Counted from the first letter of the stretch, positions 42,549 to 51,418 are shown. The stretch: 64,000 nucleotides of DNA from DATEPR01 sp963780635 (GCA_963780635.1 CAWACW010000024.1:186001-250000), one strand, 5' to 3'. The notes: generated from the sequence alone by a model not told the origin. Translations and numbers: made by a program.

Positions 42549-43269
42549 GCATCCGCCTGCGTACCGACCGTAGCCAACTGCGCGCGGCCGGCAGGTTCGG
42601 CACGGCCGGTAACGGCGACCGCAGCACGGCCTCGGCGCTGCGATCGCGCAGTGACTCGACCCATGCCTGGGTCTGTAGCCAGGGCAGTTCGCCATCGGCC
42701 ACCGCTGTCAGCTGCTCCCGGTCGGCCGACAGGTCCAGGTCCAGCTCGCCCGTGCGCAGGGCGCGCTCGGCGACCGTGAGCCGGCCGATCACGTCGGCCA
42801 CCTGCCGCCAGCGGGGGGTGCCGCCCGCGGCCATCGCGGCCGCCGCCCGCGCGTAGTCGGTCGCGGTCGCCCTGCGGTACGAGTCGGCGATCCGCTGGGA
42901 CAGGAAGGCCACGGTCAGTTCGCGCAGTTCGGCACCGATGTGCGTGCACACCTCGACCACCGGCGACCCCAGCACCTCGAATGCTTCCGGGTCGGCCGTC
43001 AGGGCGTTCGCGCAGAACCGCTCCAGCTCCCACGCCTGCCGGTCCAGCCCCGGCCCGGCCACGGTCTGCGGTGGCTTGTCGAACTCCCAGAACAGCTCCG
43101 TCGGCGGCACGAACACGGCGCGGCGGCGTATCTCGTCGGCAGGCACGTCGGCCACGTCCGCCAGGTGGTGGGCAGGCGCTCCGACCACCACGGCCAGCAC
43201 GGTGTGGGTGCTCGCGAACCGTGCCGCGTCGGCGAACTCGGCTGCCTCGAATGGACCGGGTTCCGTCAC
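42532..43269 (-). CDS. YcgL-type nucleotidyltransferase-like protein, probably degenerate active site
   Basis: The 245-residue protein resembles the YcgL branch of DNA polymerase beta-like nucleotidyltransferases: RRAVFVPPTELFWEFDKPPQ, then WELERFCANALTADPEAFEV and GSPVVEVC. The usual N-terminal GSHAYGL is replaced by GAPAHHLAD and the metal-binding Asp-x-Asp pair appears as DVPADEIRRRAV, so catalysis is doubtful. The GTG at 43269 is chosen because the family motifs begin soon after; a longer frame overlaps the divergent gene. It lies between the mca operon and the DUF255 gene, an insertion relative to M. tuberculosis. Confidence 0.65.
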   Translation of the reverse strand: MTEPGPFEAAEFADAARFASTHTVLAVVVGAPAHHLADVADVPADEIRRRAVFVPPTELFWEFDKPPQTVAGPGLDRQAWELERFCANALTADPEAFEVLGSPVVEVCTHIGAELRELTVAFLSQRIADSYRRATATDYARAAAAMAAGGTPRWRQVADVIGRLTVAERALRTGELDLDLSADREQLTAVADGELPWLQTQAWVESLRDRSAEAVLRSPLPAVPNLPAARSWLRSVRRRMLSDPV

Positions 43270-43298
43270 GGTGTCGAGTTTCCTGGACACTGGTGGAC

Positions 43299-45296
43299 AT
43301 GACGAACAGGCTCGCCGGATCGACAAGCCCGTACCTGCTGCAGCACGCGGAGAACCCGGTCGACTGGTGGCCGTGGAGTGACGAGGCCTTCGCCGCCGCG
43401 CGCAGCCGGGACGTGCCGATCCTGCTGTCCATCGGCTACGCGGCCTGCCACTGGTGTCACGTGATGGCCCACGAATCGTTCGAGGATCCGGATATCGCCG
43501 CGTTCATGAACGAGTACTTCGTGAGCATCAAGGTGGACCGCGAGGAACGGCCGGACGTCGACGCGGTCTACATGGAGGCCACCCAGGCGATGTCGGGTCA
43601 GGGTGGCTGGCCGATGACGTGCTTCCTCACGCCCACGGGTGAACCGTTCCACTGCGGCACCTACTACCCGCCCCGGCCCGTGCACGGACTGCCGTCCTTC
43701 CCGCAGTTGCTCGACGGTGTGCGCCGCGCGTGGACGGAGCGGCGGGACGAGGTCGCCGAAGCGGGCGCTGAGGTGGTGCGTGCGCTCGGCGAACGGCAGC
43801 AGCCGTTCCCCGCCGAAACCGTCGACGCGGACGCACTGGACGGTGCGGCTGTGTCGCTGCTCGGCGACTTCGACCGCAGGCACGGCGGATTCGGTGGTGC
43901 GCCGAAGTTCCCGCCGTCGATGGTGCTGGAGTTCCTGCTGCGCCACCACGAACGCACAGATTCTCCCGATGCACTGTCGCTTGTGGACGCCACGGCTGAG
44001 GGCATGGCCCGCGGTGGTATCTACGACCAGCTCGCAGGCGGCTTCGCCCGCTACAGCGTGGACGACGCCTGGGTGGTGCCGCACTTCGAGAAGATGCTGT
44101 ACGACAACGCTTTGCTGCTGCGTGTGTATGCCCATCTGCACCGGCGGACCGGCTCCGCGCTGGCCGGCCGGGTGACCGCGGAGACCGCGCGTTTCCTGGT
44201 CGCGGGCCTCGGCACGCCCGAGGGCGCGTTCGCTGCCGCGCTGGACGCGGACACCGACGGCGTCGAGGGCCTCACCTACGTGTGGACCCCTGAGCAGTTG
44301 GCCGACGTGCTCGGCGACGACGACGGCACGTGGGCCGCGGGCGTGTTCAGCGTGACGGCGGCAGGCACGTTCGAGCACGGCGCGTCGACGTTGCAGCTGC
44401 TGGCCGACCCGGACGACGAGGGCCGCTGGGCGGCCGTCCGCGACCGCCTGCTCACGGCCAGGTCGGCCCGGCCGCAGCCGGCGCGCGACGACAAGGTCGT
44501 CACCGCGTGGAACGGGCTGGCGATCGGGGCGCTGGCCGAGGCGGGCGTCGCGCTGGGCCGGCCCGACTGGGTGGCCGCGGCGAGCAGGGCGGCGGAGTTC
44601 CTGGTCGGCAGCCACGTGGTGGACGGCCGCCTGCGGCGCACGTCCCGGGGCGGGGTGGTCGGCACGTCGGCCGCCGTACTGGAGGACTACGCACTGCTGG
44701 CCGACGGGTTGCTGGCCCTGCACCAGGCCACCGGCGACCAGCGCTGGCTGACCACCGCCGTCGACCTGTTGACCACGGCCGTGGACCACTTCGCCGATCC
44801 CGAAGCGGCAGGCGCGTTCTTCGACACGGCCGACGACGCGGAGAGCCTGATCCGCAGGCCTTCCGACCCGGCCGACAACGCGAGCCCGTCGGGTGCCTCC
44901 GCGCTGGCGGGTGCGCTGCTCACGGCATCCGCGCTGGCCGAGCCGGCTGTGTCGACCCGGTTCCGTGAGGTCGCGGAGGCAGCGTTGGTGAGGGCCGGGC
45001 TGCTGATCGGCAGAACGCCTCGGTTCGCGGGCAACTGGGCGGCGGTGGCCGAGGCGTCGGTGTCCGGTCCGGTGCAGGTGGCCGTGGTCGGCTCGGGTAC
45101 CGCCGCGGACGAACTGCGCGCGGCGGCCGTCGCCGGGGTCGCGGGTGGCGCGGTCGTGGTGGCGGGCGAACCAGGCCAGACCCCGCTGCTGGCCGACCGG
45201 CCGCTGGTCGACGGGTCCCCCGCCGCGTACGTGTGCCGGGGCTTCGTGTGCGACCGGCCGGTGACGACCGTGGCGGAGCTGGCCGCTGCCCTCTGA
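43299..45296 (+). CDS. DUF255 thioredoxin-like/six-hairpin protein
   Basis: The 665-residue protein belongs to the YyaL/SSP411 family (Rv1084 equivalent). The N-terminal thioredoxin-like domain carries YAACHWCHVMAHESF (about 46-60) with a CxxC and starts with STSPYLLQHAENPVDWWPW. The middle and C-terminal part is an (alpha/alpha)6 barrel resembling N-acylglucosamine epimerases (YDQLAGGFARYSVDDAW, HFEKMLYDNALLL, VVTAWNGLAIGALAE). A redox or carbohydrate role has been proposed but not proven. The ATG at 43299 is 29 bp from the divergent start of the YcgL-like gene. Confidence 0.93.
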   Translation: MTNRLAGSTSPYLLQHAENPVDWWPWSDEAFAAARSRDVPILLSIGYAACHWCHVMAHESFEDPDIAAFMNEYFVSIKVDREERPDVDAVYMEATQAMSGQGGWPMTCFLTPTGEPFHCGTYYPPRPVHGLPSFPQLLDGVRRAWTERRDEVAEAGAEVVRALGERQQPFPAETVDADALDGAAVSLLGDFDRRHGGFGGAPKFPPSMVLEFLLRHHERTDSPDALSLVDATAEGMARGGIYDQLAGGFARYSVDDAWVVPHFEKMLYDNALLLRVYAHLHRRTGSALAGRVTAETARFLVAGLGTPEGAFAAALDADTDGVEGLTYVWTPEQLADVLGDDDGTWAAGVFSVTAAGTFEHGASTLQLLADPDDEGRWAAVRDRLLTARSARPQPARDDKVVTAWNGLAIGALAEAGVALGRPDWVAAASRAAEFLVGSHVVDGRLRRTSRGGVVGTSAAVLEDYALLADGLLALHQATGDQRWLTTAVDLLTTAVDHFADPEAAGAFFDTADDAESLIRRPSDPADNASPSGASALAGALLTASALAEPAVSTRFREVAEAALVRAGLLIGRTPRFAGNWAAVAEASVSGPVQVAVVGSGTAADELRAAAVAGVAGGAVVVAGEPGQTPLLADRPLVDGSPAAYVCRGFVCDRPVTTVAELAAAL

Positions 45297-45301
45297 CGTT
45301 C

Positions 45302-45327
45302 CCCCGGCAGCGAACAGCCTGTCGGGG
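45302..45327 (+). terminator. Imperfect hairpin after the DUF255 gene
   Basis: CCCCGGCAG (45302-45310) and CTGTCGGGG (45319-45327) form a 9-bp stem with one mismatch, six bases past the stop codon. Confidence 0.5.
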
Positions 45328-45344
45328 TACCACCTGCGCGGGTA

Positions 45345-45360
45345 ACGTCAGTAATGACGT
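45345..45360 (+). promoter_or_regulatory. Dyad upstream of the RHH-like gene
   Basis: ACGTCA-GTAA-TGACGT is a dyad 25 bp ahead of the ATG at 45385 and seven bases before a second TAATCA repeat. The downstream protein ends in a ribbon-helix-helix-like segment, so autoregulation is possible. Confidence 0.4.
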
Positions 45361-45384
45361 AATCATGTAATCAGGAGGTGCGTC

Positions 45385-45984
45385 ATGTACGGCAGATATG
45401 GAGGCGGTCGGATGCGGCACGGTTGGGGTCCTGGTGGCGGGCGTGGGCGTGGTGCTCAGCCGGAGCCGCCGGAGGCCGACGACGTGACCGCGTGGTTCAC
45501 CGGCAGGCTGCCCGACGGTTGGTTCACGGGCGCCCCGGAGATCACGGTCGACCGCGAGGAGATCGTGGTGCTCGGCGAACTGCCCGCACCCGCGGAGGAG
45601 TTCACCGACGAGGCAGCGGCAGCCGCCGCGGCGGCGGGCCGGATCAGCCGCTACCGCGAGGAAACCAGGGACGAGCGGATCGAGATCGCCCGCCAGGCGG
45701 AGCACCGCTACGGCCGCAAGGTCGCGTGGGGCGCTCGGATCGGGTCGACCGAGGAACTGTTCACCACCCTGGCGGTGCCGGTGATGACCAGGCTGCGGCA
45801 GCCCGAGCGGCTCGTGCTGGACACGCTGGTCCGGGCCGGGGTGGCGAGGTCGCGTTCGGAGGCGCTGGCGTGGGCGGTACGCCTGGTCGGCGAGCACGCC
45901 GACTCGTGGCTGGCCGAGCTGCGCAACGCGATGACCAAGGTCGACGACCTGCGTCGCGAGGGTCCCGACCTCGGCACCGAGTAA
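45385..45984 (+). CDS. Uncharacterised protein with ribbon-helix-helix-like C-terminus
   Basis: The 199-residue product has a Gly/Arg-rich start (MYGRYGGGRMRHGWGPGGGR), a middle part with WFTGRLPDGWFTGAPEITVD and an acidic REEIVVLGELP strand, and a C-terminal segment PERLVLDTLVRAGVARSRSE then ALAWAVRLVG that resembles RHH DNA-binding proteins. Similar proteins of about 200 residues are frequent in actinobacteria and have no assigned role. The ATG has a strong AGGAGG eight bases before it, and an upstream dyad may be its own operator. Confidence 0.75.
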   Translation: MYGRYGGGRMRHGWGPGGGRGRGAQPEPPEADDVTAWFTGRLPDGWFTGAPEITVDREEIVVLGELPAPAEEFTDEAAAAAAAAGRISRYREETRDERIEIARQAEHRYGRKVAWGARIGSTEELFTTLAVPVMTRLRQPERLVLDTLVRAGVARSRSEALAWAVRLVGEHADSWLAELRNAMTKVDDLRREGPDLGTE

Positions 45985-46007
45985 CGGGAGCCGACGCACC
46001 TCTGCCG

Positions 46008-46041
46008 CGCGCCCACCTGCCTACGAGTGCAGGTGGGCGCG
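46008..46041. terminator. Bidirectional terminator overlapping the XRE gene end
   Basis: CGCGCCCACCTGC (46008-46020) pairs perfectly with GCAGGTGGGCGCG (46029-46041). The right arm encodes the last residues of the XRE regulator (minus strand), and the hairpin lies 23 bases after the convergent RHH-like gene. Confidence 0.75.
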
Positions 46042-46581
46042 TTCCCCGTCGTGGTCGAGGATGACGAGGATCTCCGCCGGACCGCCGTGGGCGCCGATGG
46101 CGTGCGGCACCATCGTGGAGAACTCGGCAGCGTGACCCACCTCGACCAGGATGGTCCGTTCCCCCAGCCGCAGGTGGGCGGTGCCGGACAGCACGGTGAA
46201 CCAGTCCCAGCCCGGGTGCACGCCCAGTTGGTCGGCCGGTCCGGTCGTCATCCGGATCTTGGCCACGGTCAGGCCGTGTGGTCCCTGTTTCCCGGTGAGC
46301 AGCCAGGTCGTCCGCCCGTGCGTGTGATCGCGTTGCGGCCGGATCACCACGTCGTCGTCCGCCGCGGACTCGACCAGCTCGTCGAGGCTGGTGCCCAGGG
46401 CGCGGGCGATCGGCACCAGTTGGTCGAGGGCGATCCGACGATGGCCGGTCTCGATCCGGGACAGTGTGGACGGGCTCAGGAAGCAGCGGGCGGCGAGCGT
46501 GTCCAGCGACCAGCCCTTGGCCAGGCGCAGTCCTCGAATCCGTTGGCGGATGAGGCCGTCCAGATCGGTTTCTTGCGTCAT
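46021..46581 (-). CDS. XRE-family regulator with C-terminal cupin domain
   Basis: The 186-residue protein has an N-terminal HTH (GLRLAKGWSLDTLAARCFLS, PSTLSRIETGHRRIALDQL, about 16-55) and a C-terminal cupin (HPGWDWFTVLSGTAHLRLGE, EVGHAAEFSTMVPHAIGAHG, about 122-175) that probably binds a small ligand. Such regulators usually control an adjacent gene; the divergent methyltransferase gene starts 47 bp away. The ATG at 46581 has no ribosome site, so the transcript may be leaderless; an in-frame TTG at 46587 is the alternative. Confidence 0.88.
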   Translation of the reverse strand: MTQETDLDGLIRQRIRGLRLAKGWSLDTLAARCFLSPSTLSRIETGHRRIALDQLVPIARALGTSLDELVESAADDDVVIRPQRDHTHGRTTWLLTGKQGPHGLTVAKIRMTTGPADQLGVHPGWDWFTVLSGTAHLRLGERTILVEVGHAAEFSTMVPHAIGAHGGPAEILVILDHDGERAHLHS

Positions 46582-46609
46582 AGGCAAGATGGTATGTCAG
46601 TCGCGCAAG
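46572..46609. promoter_or_regulatory. Divergent promoter with inverted hexamers
   Basis: CTTGCG (46572-46577) and CGCAAG (46604-46609) flank the 47-bp divergent promoter of the XRE and methyltransferase genes. They could be half-sites of the XRE regulator. The word is short, so chance is not excluded. Confidence 0.3.
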
Positions 46610-46628
46610 CCGGTCGTAGAGTCGAGGC

Positions 46629-47399
46629 ATGACACACGACCACACGGTGGACCTGGACGAACTGCTGGAACTGGATGGCATCGTCCTGGGCGAGTACCTG
46701 TCCGAACTGACGACCTGGGTGTCCGGACATGTGCCGGGTACCGCCCGGGTCCTGGACCTGGGGGCGGGCACCGGCACCGGCACGGTCGCCCTGGCGCGGC
46801 GTTTCGCATCGGTGGTGGCGGTCGACAGGTCCGCGGAGCGACTGGCCAGGATCCGGGCCAAGGCCCTGGACCAAGGGCTGGCCGTGACCACGGTCGAGGC
46901 GGACGTGGACGACCAGTGGCCCGCCCTCGACCAGGTCGACCTGGTGTGGGCGGCCAACTGCGTGCACGAGTTCGCCGACCCCGACCGGGTGCTCAAGGAC
47001 GTGTACGCGACGGTTCGCCCCGGCGGCCTGCTGGCGGTGACCGAAATGGACGCCATGCCCCGGTTCCTGCCCGACGACCTCGAAGCACAGTGGCACCAGG
47101 TATTGGGCCACGACTTCGGCCAGGACTGGGCACCGCGCCTGGCACAGGCAGGGTTCACGATCAGCGAGGTGCGGACGTTTCCCATCGAGGCTCCGTCGAC
47201 CGGACCCTATGCCCAGGCATACCTGCGCCTGATCCGGCACGGGTTGGCGGACCGACTGAGCGAGTCGTCGCTGGCCGAACTCGACGGGATCATCGACGGC
47301 ATCCTGGACCGGGACGACCTGGTGGTCCGAGGCAGCAGAACGACGTGGCTGGCCCGTCGCCCTGCTCAGGAATACAGCACGAACCAGATCGCGATGTAG
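46629..47399 (+). CDS. Class I SAM-dependent methyltransferase
   Basis: The 256-residue protein has motif I VLDLGAGTGTGTVALA (about 41-56), the acidic SAM-ribose strand VVAVDRS (about 62-68), DLVWAANCVHEF (motif IV, about 103-114) and RPGGLLAVTEMD (motif V/VI). Substrate unknown; the small size and divergent cupin regulator suit a small-molecule methyltransferase. Its end overlaps the end of the convergent hemolysin III gene by 34 bp. Confidence 0.88.
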   Translation: MTHDHTVDLDELLELDGIVLGEYLSELTTWVSGHVPGTARVLDLGAGTGTGTVALARRFASVVAVDRSAERLARIRAKALDQGLAVTTVEADVDDQWPALDQVDLVWAANCVHEFADPDRVLKDVYATVRPGGLLAVTEMDAMPRFLPDDLEAQWHQVLGHDFGQDWAPRLAQAGFTISEVRTFPIEAPSTGPYAQAYLRLIRHGLADRLSESSLAELDGIIDGILDRDDLVVRGSRTTWLARRPAQEYSTNQIAM

Positions 47400-48043
47400 T
47401 GGCAGAGCGCGGCCAGGACGGTGGCGGCGTGGAAGAACTCGTGGTGGCCGAAGGTCTTGGGCCACGGGTTGGGCCAGCGGGTGGCGTAGAAGATCGCGCC
47501 GAGCGTGTAGAGGAGCCCGCCCGCCAGGAGCAGCACGAAGGCGGCGACGCCCGCGTGGTGGAGTAGCTGGGGGAACACGAAGACCGCGACCCAGCCGACC
47601 ACGATGTAGATCGGCACGCCGAGCCAGCGGGGAGCCTGCGGCCAGAGCAGTTTGAGGCCCACGCCCAGCAGCGCACCGCCCCAGACCACGCCCAGCACGA
47701 CGTAACCGGTGGTGCGGTCCATGGCGAGCAGCGAGAACGGCGTGTAGGTGCCCGCGATGAACACGAAGATCATCGAGTGGTCGAGCCGCTTCATCCGGAT
47801 CCGGGCGCGCGGGCTCTGCCAGGTGTGCCGGTGATACAGCGCGCTGACCCCGAACAACCCGAGCACGGTCGCGGCGTAGACGGAGGTCGCGAGCGCGGCC
47901 AGCCCGGACACGGTGGCGCCGGCGAGCGCGATCAGCGCGGCACCGGTCGCGATCGAGACGAAGAACGACCACTGGTGCAACACGCCACGCATCCGGGGAC
48001 GCGTAGCCGGGCCCGGTGGCCTGGACGAGGTCACAACGGTCAC
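47366..48043 (-). CDS. Hemolysin III family (PAQR-like) membrane protein
   Basis: The 225-residue protein has seven predicted membrane helices and the metal-site motifs of the HlyIII/PAQR family: GVSALYHRHTW (about 66-76), LDHSMIFVFIAGTYTPF (about 87-103) and HHEFFHAATVLAALCHY near the C-terminus. Eukaryotic relatives are ceramidase-like receptors; the bacterial role is uncertain. The GTG at 48043 is chosen because the first helix follows 20 residues later; the longer frame enters array C's flank. Matches Rv1085c in order. Confidence 0.88.
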   Translation of the reverse strand: MTVVTSSRPPGPATRPRMRGVLHQWSFFVSIATGAALIALAGATVSGLAALATSVYAATVLGLFGVSALYHRHTWQSPRARIRMKRLDHSMIFVFIAGTYTPFSLLAMDRTTGYVVLGVVWGGALLGVGLKLLWPQAPRWLGVPIYIVVGWVAVFVFPQLLHHAGVAAFVLLLAGGLLYTLGAIFYATRWPNPWPKTFGHHEFFHAATVLAALCHYIAIWFVLYS

Positions 48044-48249
48044 GGCCGCCAGGTTACGGCACCGTAGGTACCGAGGCATCGACTGTGACCGACGGCGCTC
48101 ACTGCTGCTCGCTTGCGGTCGGTGCCCTACCAGCCACGATCGACGCCCAGCGCCCCTCGCCATCGGAGCTTGGGACGGTGGCGGCGGGCCGTGGTCGCAG
48201 CGCGCAGTGGTCGGGGCGTAGCCCGATCGGGGCTCGCCCCATCCCCGCC

Positions 48250-48910
48250 GCCGGGCGTGTCGACCGTTGGGGGTGGGTCGTCTGTTCGGTTGCGGCCGAT
48301 TGGGTCTGCGTGTCTTGACCGTCCGCCGGTCGACACGCGCTTGTGGAGGATGTCGGCGGTTCGCTCCGGGCGTGTCGACCGTTGGGAGGGTGGGTCGTCT
48401 GTTCGGTTGCGGCTGCCCGGGTCAGGGTGTCTTGACCGTCCGGCGGTCGGCACACGCTTGTGGAGGGTGTCGGCGGTTCGCTCTGGGCGTGTTGACCGTT
48501 GGGAGGGTGGGTCGTCTGTTCGGTTGCTGCTGCCTGGGTCTGCGTGTCTCGACCGTCCAACGGTCGACGCAGTCATGTGTTGTGCGCGTCCGCGGTCCGG
48601 TCCGGGCGTGTCGACCGTTAAGAGGGCGGGTCGTCCGTTTAAGTGCCACCGCTTGAGGCCGCGTGTGTTGACCGTCTGGTGGTCGATGCAGGTTTGCGTG
48701 GTGGGTTTGGCGGTGGGGTTTTGGCGTGTCGACCGTTGGGAGGGGGTCGTGTCCACTGAGGTGGTGTACGACGTTTCCGCTGATAAGCGGCGTGGCGTCT
48801 CCATAAAGAACGGCCACCGCTTGAGGCAGCGTGTTGACCGTTTGGCGGTGGCACAGGTTTGTGTTGTGGTGTTGGCGGTTCGGTTCTGGCATGTCGACCG
48901 TTCGGGGGGC
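48250..48910. repeat. Tandem array C, composite unit of about 117 bp with two dyad cores
   Basis: A two-part unit repeats five to six times. Part 1 contains TGTCGACCGTTGGGAGGGTG, with its GACC at 48262, 48377, 48494, 48613, 48731 and 48895. Part 2 contains TTGACCGTCCGGCGGTCGAC, with its GACC at 48317, 48434, 48551, 48670 and 48836. Steps are 115-119 bp except the last (about 165). The part 2 core is GACC-N7-GGTC, as in arrays A and B. Step lengths vary modulo three, so the long open frames through it are not conserved coding. Confidence 0.8.
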
Positions 48911-49354
48911 GAGTCGGCACGGCGGGCCTGGCGGCCCGTCTTGCGTTCGTTCGCTTGTGGCACCCCGACTCTGAGTGGTGGCACGGAGGTCAGTGCCGCG
49001 TCAAGGCCGGCTTCGCCGTGCCTTCGCCGTCGCTTGGCCGTCGCTTCGCGATTTCGCCCCTGGCGCATCTCACTCTGGACCCGGTACAGACCTCCGCGCG
49101 ATCTGCTTCGTGCCGGGGTTGGGGGGAGCGGTGTGGTTGCCGTTCTTGTTGTCTCGTTGCCGGGCGGCGGTTGGGGCGTTGCCGGACTGGTCTCGCGCTG
49201 AGTTCGGGGTGGCTCGCCGGGCTGGCGGTCGTCCGGGTCATCGGGCTGCTCGGGTTGTGTTGGGCCGGCATGCCGGCTGGCTGTCGGCTCGTTCGGGTGT
49301 GCCTGCTGGCGGTGTCGTGCTTCGGATGGCGGTCCCCGCTTGCCGCCGTCGCGC
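48911..49354. other. Intergenic stretch without recognised gene
   Basis: After array C the sequence to 49354 is less repetitive and G/T-rich on the plus strand. Open frames exist in several phases but none has a ribosome site, motif or compositional sign of coding. I see no RNA gene. It may be an older, eroded part of the array. Confidence 0.4.
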
Positions 49355-49789
49355 CTAGCCCGGCATCAGGCGGCGGCGTTCTATCGCCAGGCACTTGTCC
49401 ATGATCACGTCCAAGCCGGCGGCATCCGCCAGCTCCGCAGCCTGGACGTCGATCACGCCCAGCTGTAGCCACAGTGCCCCCGCCCCCGCCCGCACGGCCT
49501 GTTCCGCTATCTCGCGCACGAACCGCGGTCGCCGGAACACGTCGACCACGTCCACCTGCTCGGGCACGTCCGCCAGGCTCGGGTACACCCGCAGACCGAA
49601 CAACTCTGTGATCTCCGGATTCACCGGGAACACGCGCAGCCCACTCCGGTGCAGGTACGCCGCTACTCCGTGACTCGGCCGGCCTGGGCTCGGGCTGGCG
49701 CCGATGACGGCTACGGTCCGTGCGCCGGTCACGACCCTGTTGATCACTTCAGGGTCATGCCAGCGGGTCGGCACGTGCTCGGTGGTCAC
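49355..49789 (-). CDS. CoA-binding protein, YccU type
   Basis: The 144-residue protein is a stand-alone Rossmann CoA-binding domain: TVAVIGASPSPGRPSHGVAA (about 25-44), VFPVNPEITELFGLRVYPSL, VDVVDVFRRPRFV and GALWLQLGVID. It is the CoA_binding_2 family (like E. coli YccU), related to the nucleotide-binding part of succinyl-CoA synthetase. Function unknown. Divergent from the prenyl transferase gene. Confidence 0.9.
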   Translation of the reverse strand: MTTEHVPTRWHDPEVINRVVTGARTVAVIGASPSPGRPSHGVAAYLHRSGLRVFPVNPEITELFGLRVYPSLADVPEQVDVVDVFRRPRFVREIAEQAVRAGAGALWLQLGVIDVQAAELADAAGLDVIMDKCLAIERRRLMPG

Positions 49790-49867
49790 CGGATCGAGTC
49801 TGCCTGTTCATCTGGCATCCCGCTGCCGGGGAAGTAGCGACTCTCGAACGGCGTACGCTCTCAGAAC

Positions 49868-50647
49868 GTGGGTCCTCGCGCCTTGCTGAAGGAGATCGTC
49901 TATAGCTGCTACGAGTCTCTGTTGACTCGACAGCTTGTTGGCGCTCAACGGCCGAGACACGTCGGGATCATGCTGGACGGCAACCGTCGCTGGGCCCGTG
50001 AAGCCGGGTTCACCGATGTCAGTGCCGGACATCGCGCGGGTGCCGCCAAGATCGCTGATCTGCTGAGCTGGTGCCTTGAGGCCAACGTCCAGGTCGTGAC
50101 GATGTGGCTGCTGTCCACCGACAACCTCAACCGGCCGGACAGCGAGATCGGTCCGCTCCTGGAGATCATCACCGAGGTCGTCGACGAGCTCGCGGCCCCC
50201 GGCGCACCCTGGCAGGTGCGCATCGTCGGCACGCTCGACGTCCTGCCAGTCGAAACAGCGACCCGCCTGTCCGCCGCCGCCGGGCGCACCGCGGGCCGGT
50301 CGGGCATGGAGGTCAACGTCGCCGTCGGCTACGGCGGTCGGCAGGAGATCGCGGACGCGGTCCGCAAGCTCCTGCAACAACACGCGGAAGTGGGTACCTC
50401 GATCGAGGAACTCGCCGAAGTGCTGGATGTCGACCACATTGCCGAGCATTTGTACACGTCTGGTCAACCTGACCCCGATCTGGTCATCCGCACATCGGGT
50501 GAACAACGGATGTCGGGATTTCTGTTGTGGCAGTCGGCGCATTCCGAGTTCTGGTTCTGCGAAGCCTACTGGCCCGATTTCCGCCGTGTCGACTTTCTAC
50601 GCGCATTACGCGACTACGCGATTCGTCACCGCCGGTTCGGCTCCTGA
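49868..50647 (+). CDS. Short-chain Z-isoprenyl diphosphate synthase
   Basis: The 259-residue cis-prenyltransferase has HVGIMLDGNRRWA (about 31-43, catalytic Asp), GHRAGAAKIADLLSWC, YGGRQEIADAV (about 158) and DLVIRTSGEQRMSGFLLWQS (about 205-224), all hallmarks of the UppS fold. By order (after hemolysin III, before phoH2) and by its length it matches Rv1086, the (2Z,6E)-farnesyl diphosphate synthase that feeds decaprenyl phosphate synthesis, rather than the long-chain enzyme. GTG start at 49868. Confidence 0.88.
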   Translation: MGPRALLKEIVYSCYESLLTRQLVGAQRPRHVGIMLDGNRRWAREAGFTDVSAGHRAGAAKIADLLSWCLEANVQVVTMWLLSTDNLNRPDSEIGPLLEIITEVVDELAAPGAPWQVRIVGTLDVLPVETATRLSAAAGRTAGRSGMEVNVAVGYGGRQEIADAVRKLLQQHAEVGTSIEELAEVLDVDHIAEHLYTSGQPDPDLVIRTSGEQRMSGFLLWQSAHSEFWFCEAYWPDFRRVDFLRALRDYAIRHRRFGS

Positions 50648-51418
50648 ACCGATAACCGCGCACGACGTCGGGCAGGCTGTGATCGCGGTTGGGCCCATGT
50701 CCGAGCCCCGCCGCGGCACGGAGGTCGCGGTCAACGTGGGCGCCGCGACGAGCGACAGGGTGATGGCTGTCGCGGTGACAATGCCACCCTTCGTCGAGCA
50801 CTTGCGCACTGGTTCAATGCCGGGCTATCACGTTGACCGGACACTGTGTGACGCTGTGGCCTCGGCAGCGAGATTACCGGCGTCCCGTTCGTTGTGACAT
50901 GTCAGCTGTCCCATTGTGTGACGCATTGGCGTGCAATGTCGCTCGTTCCAGTGTCGTTGTGCTACCCGATCTGCGAGCACGCTCCGCCAATGGTATGAAT
51001 CGCGCCCCGATATCCGGGTGGCGGCTGCCGTGTCCACGGTGGCAGCCGGGCACACGGGACAGGGCTAAATTGTGACCTGGCCCACAGTAAATTTCTCATC
51101 TGCCTCTGACCAGGGGTTTCACCTCGGTGAACATGGTGAACTGACCGTGTGCGACCAGCCGCTACGGCGAACGGTGGGCGAATCACCTGTGTGGCTGCCT
51201 GCAGAGGTGGCCGAATCGCAGGTAGCTTGCGGACGACGGCTCACATCCTGTGCACCGTCCCGGGAGGCCCTGGTCGTGGCACGAAGCGCGAGGGGGCCGG
51301 CATCCGGCCCTCGTGGTCGGCAAGCCTGACGCCGGGAGGCGGAGGGAACCAACCAGCCAGGGTGATGCTCGGCCCAGCGAGGAGCGGGCGTGGTAGCCGC
51401 GTCCGCGAGGGAGTTGCC
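50648..51418. other. Long leader or intergenic region before phoH2
   Basis: No convincing gene was found in these 771 bases. TTGTGACC-type words and short frames occur, and one 67-codon minus frame has a signal-like start but no ribosome site. The part from about 51230 to 51415 is purine-rich with GGAGGGAACCAACC, GGGTGATG and several small stems just ahead of the phoH2 start, and could be a structured 5' leader. Confidence 0.4.

Noticed and set aside
48113..49201. Long open frames through array C (both strands) as repeat proteins
   Set aside because: Repeat steps of 115-119 bp change the frame between units, there is no ribosome site, and absence of stops is expected in such GC-rich sequence.
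50606..50809. Minus-strand 67-codon frame with a signal-like N-terminus
   Set aside because: No ribosome site, it overlaps the 3' end of the prenyl transferase gene, and nothing recognisable follows the hydrophobic part.
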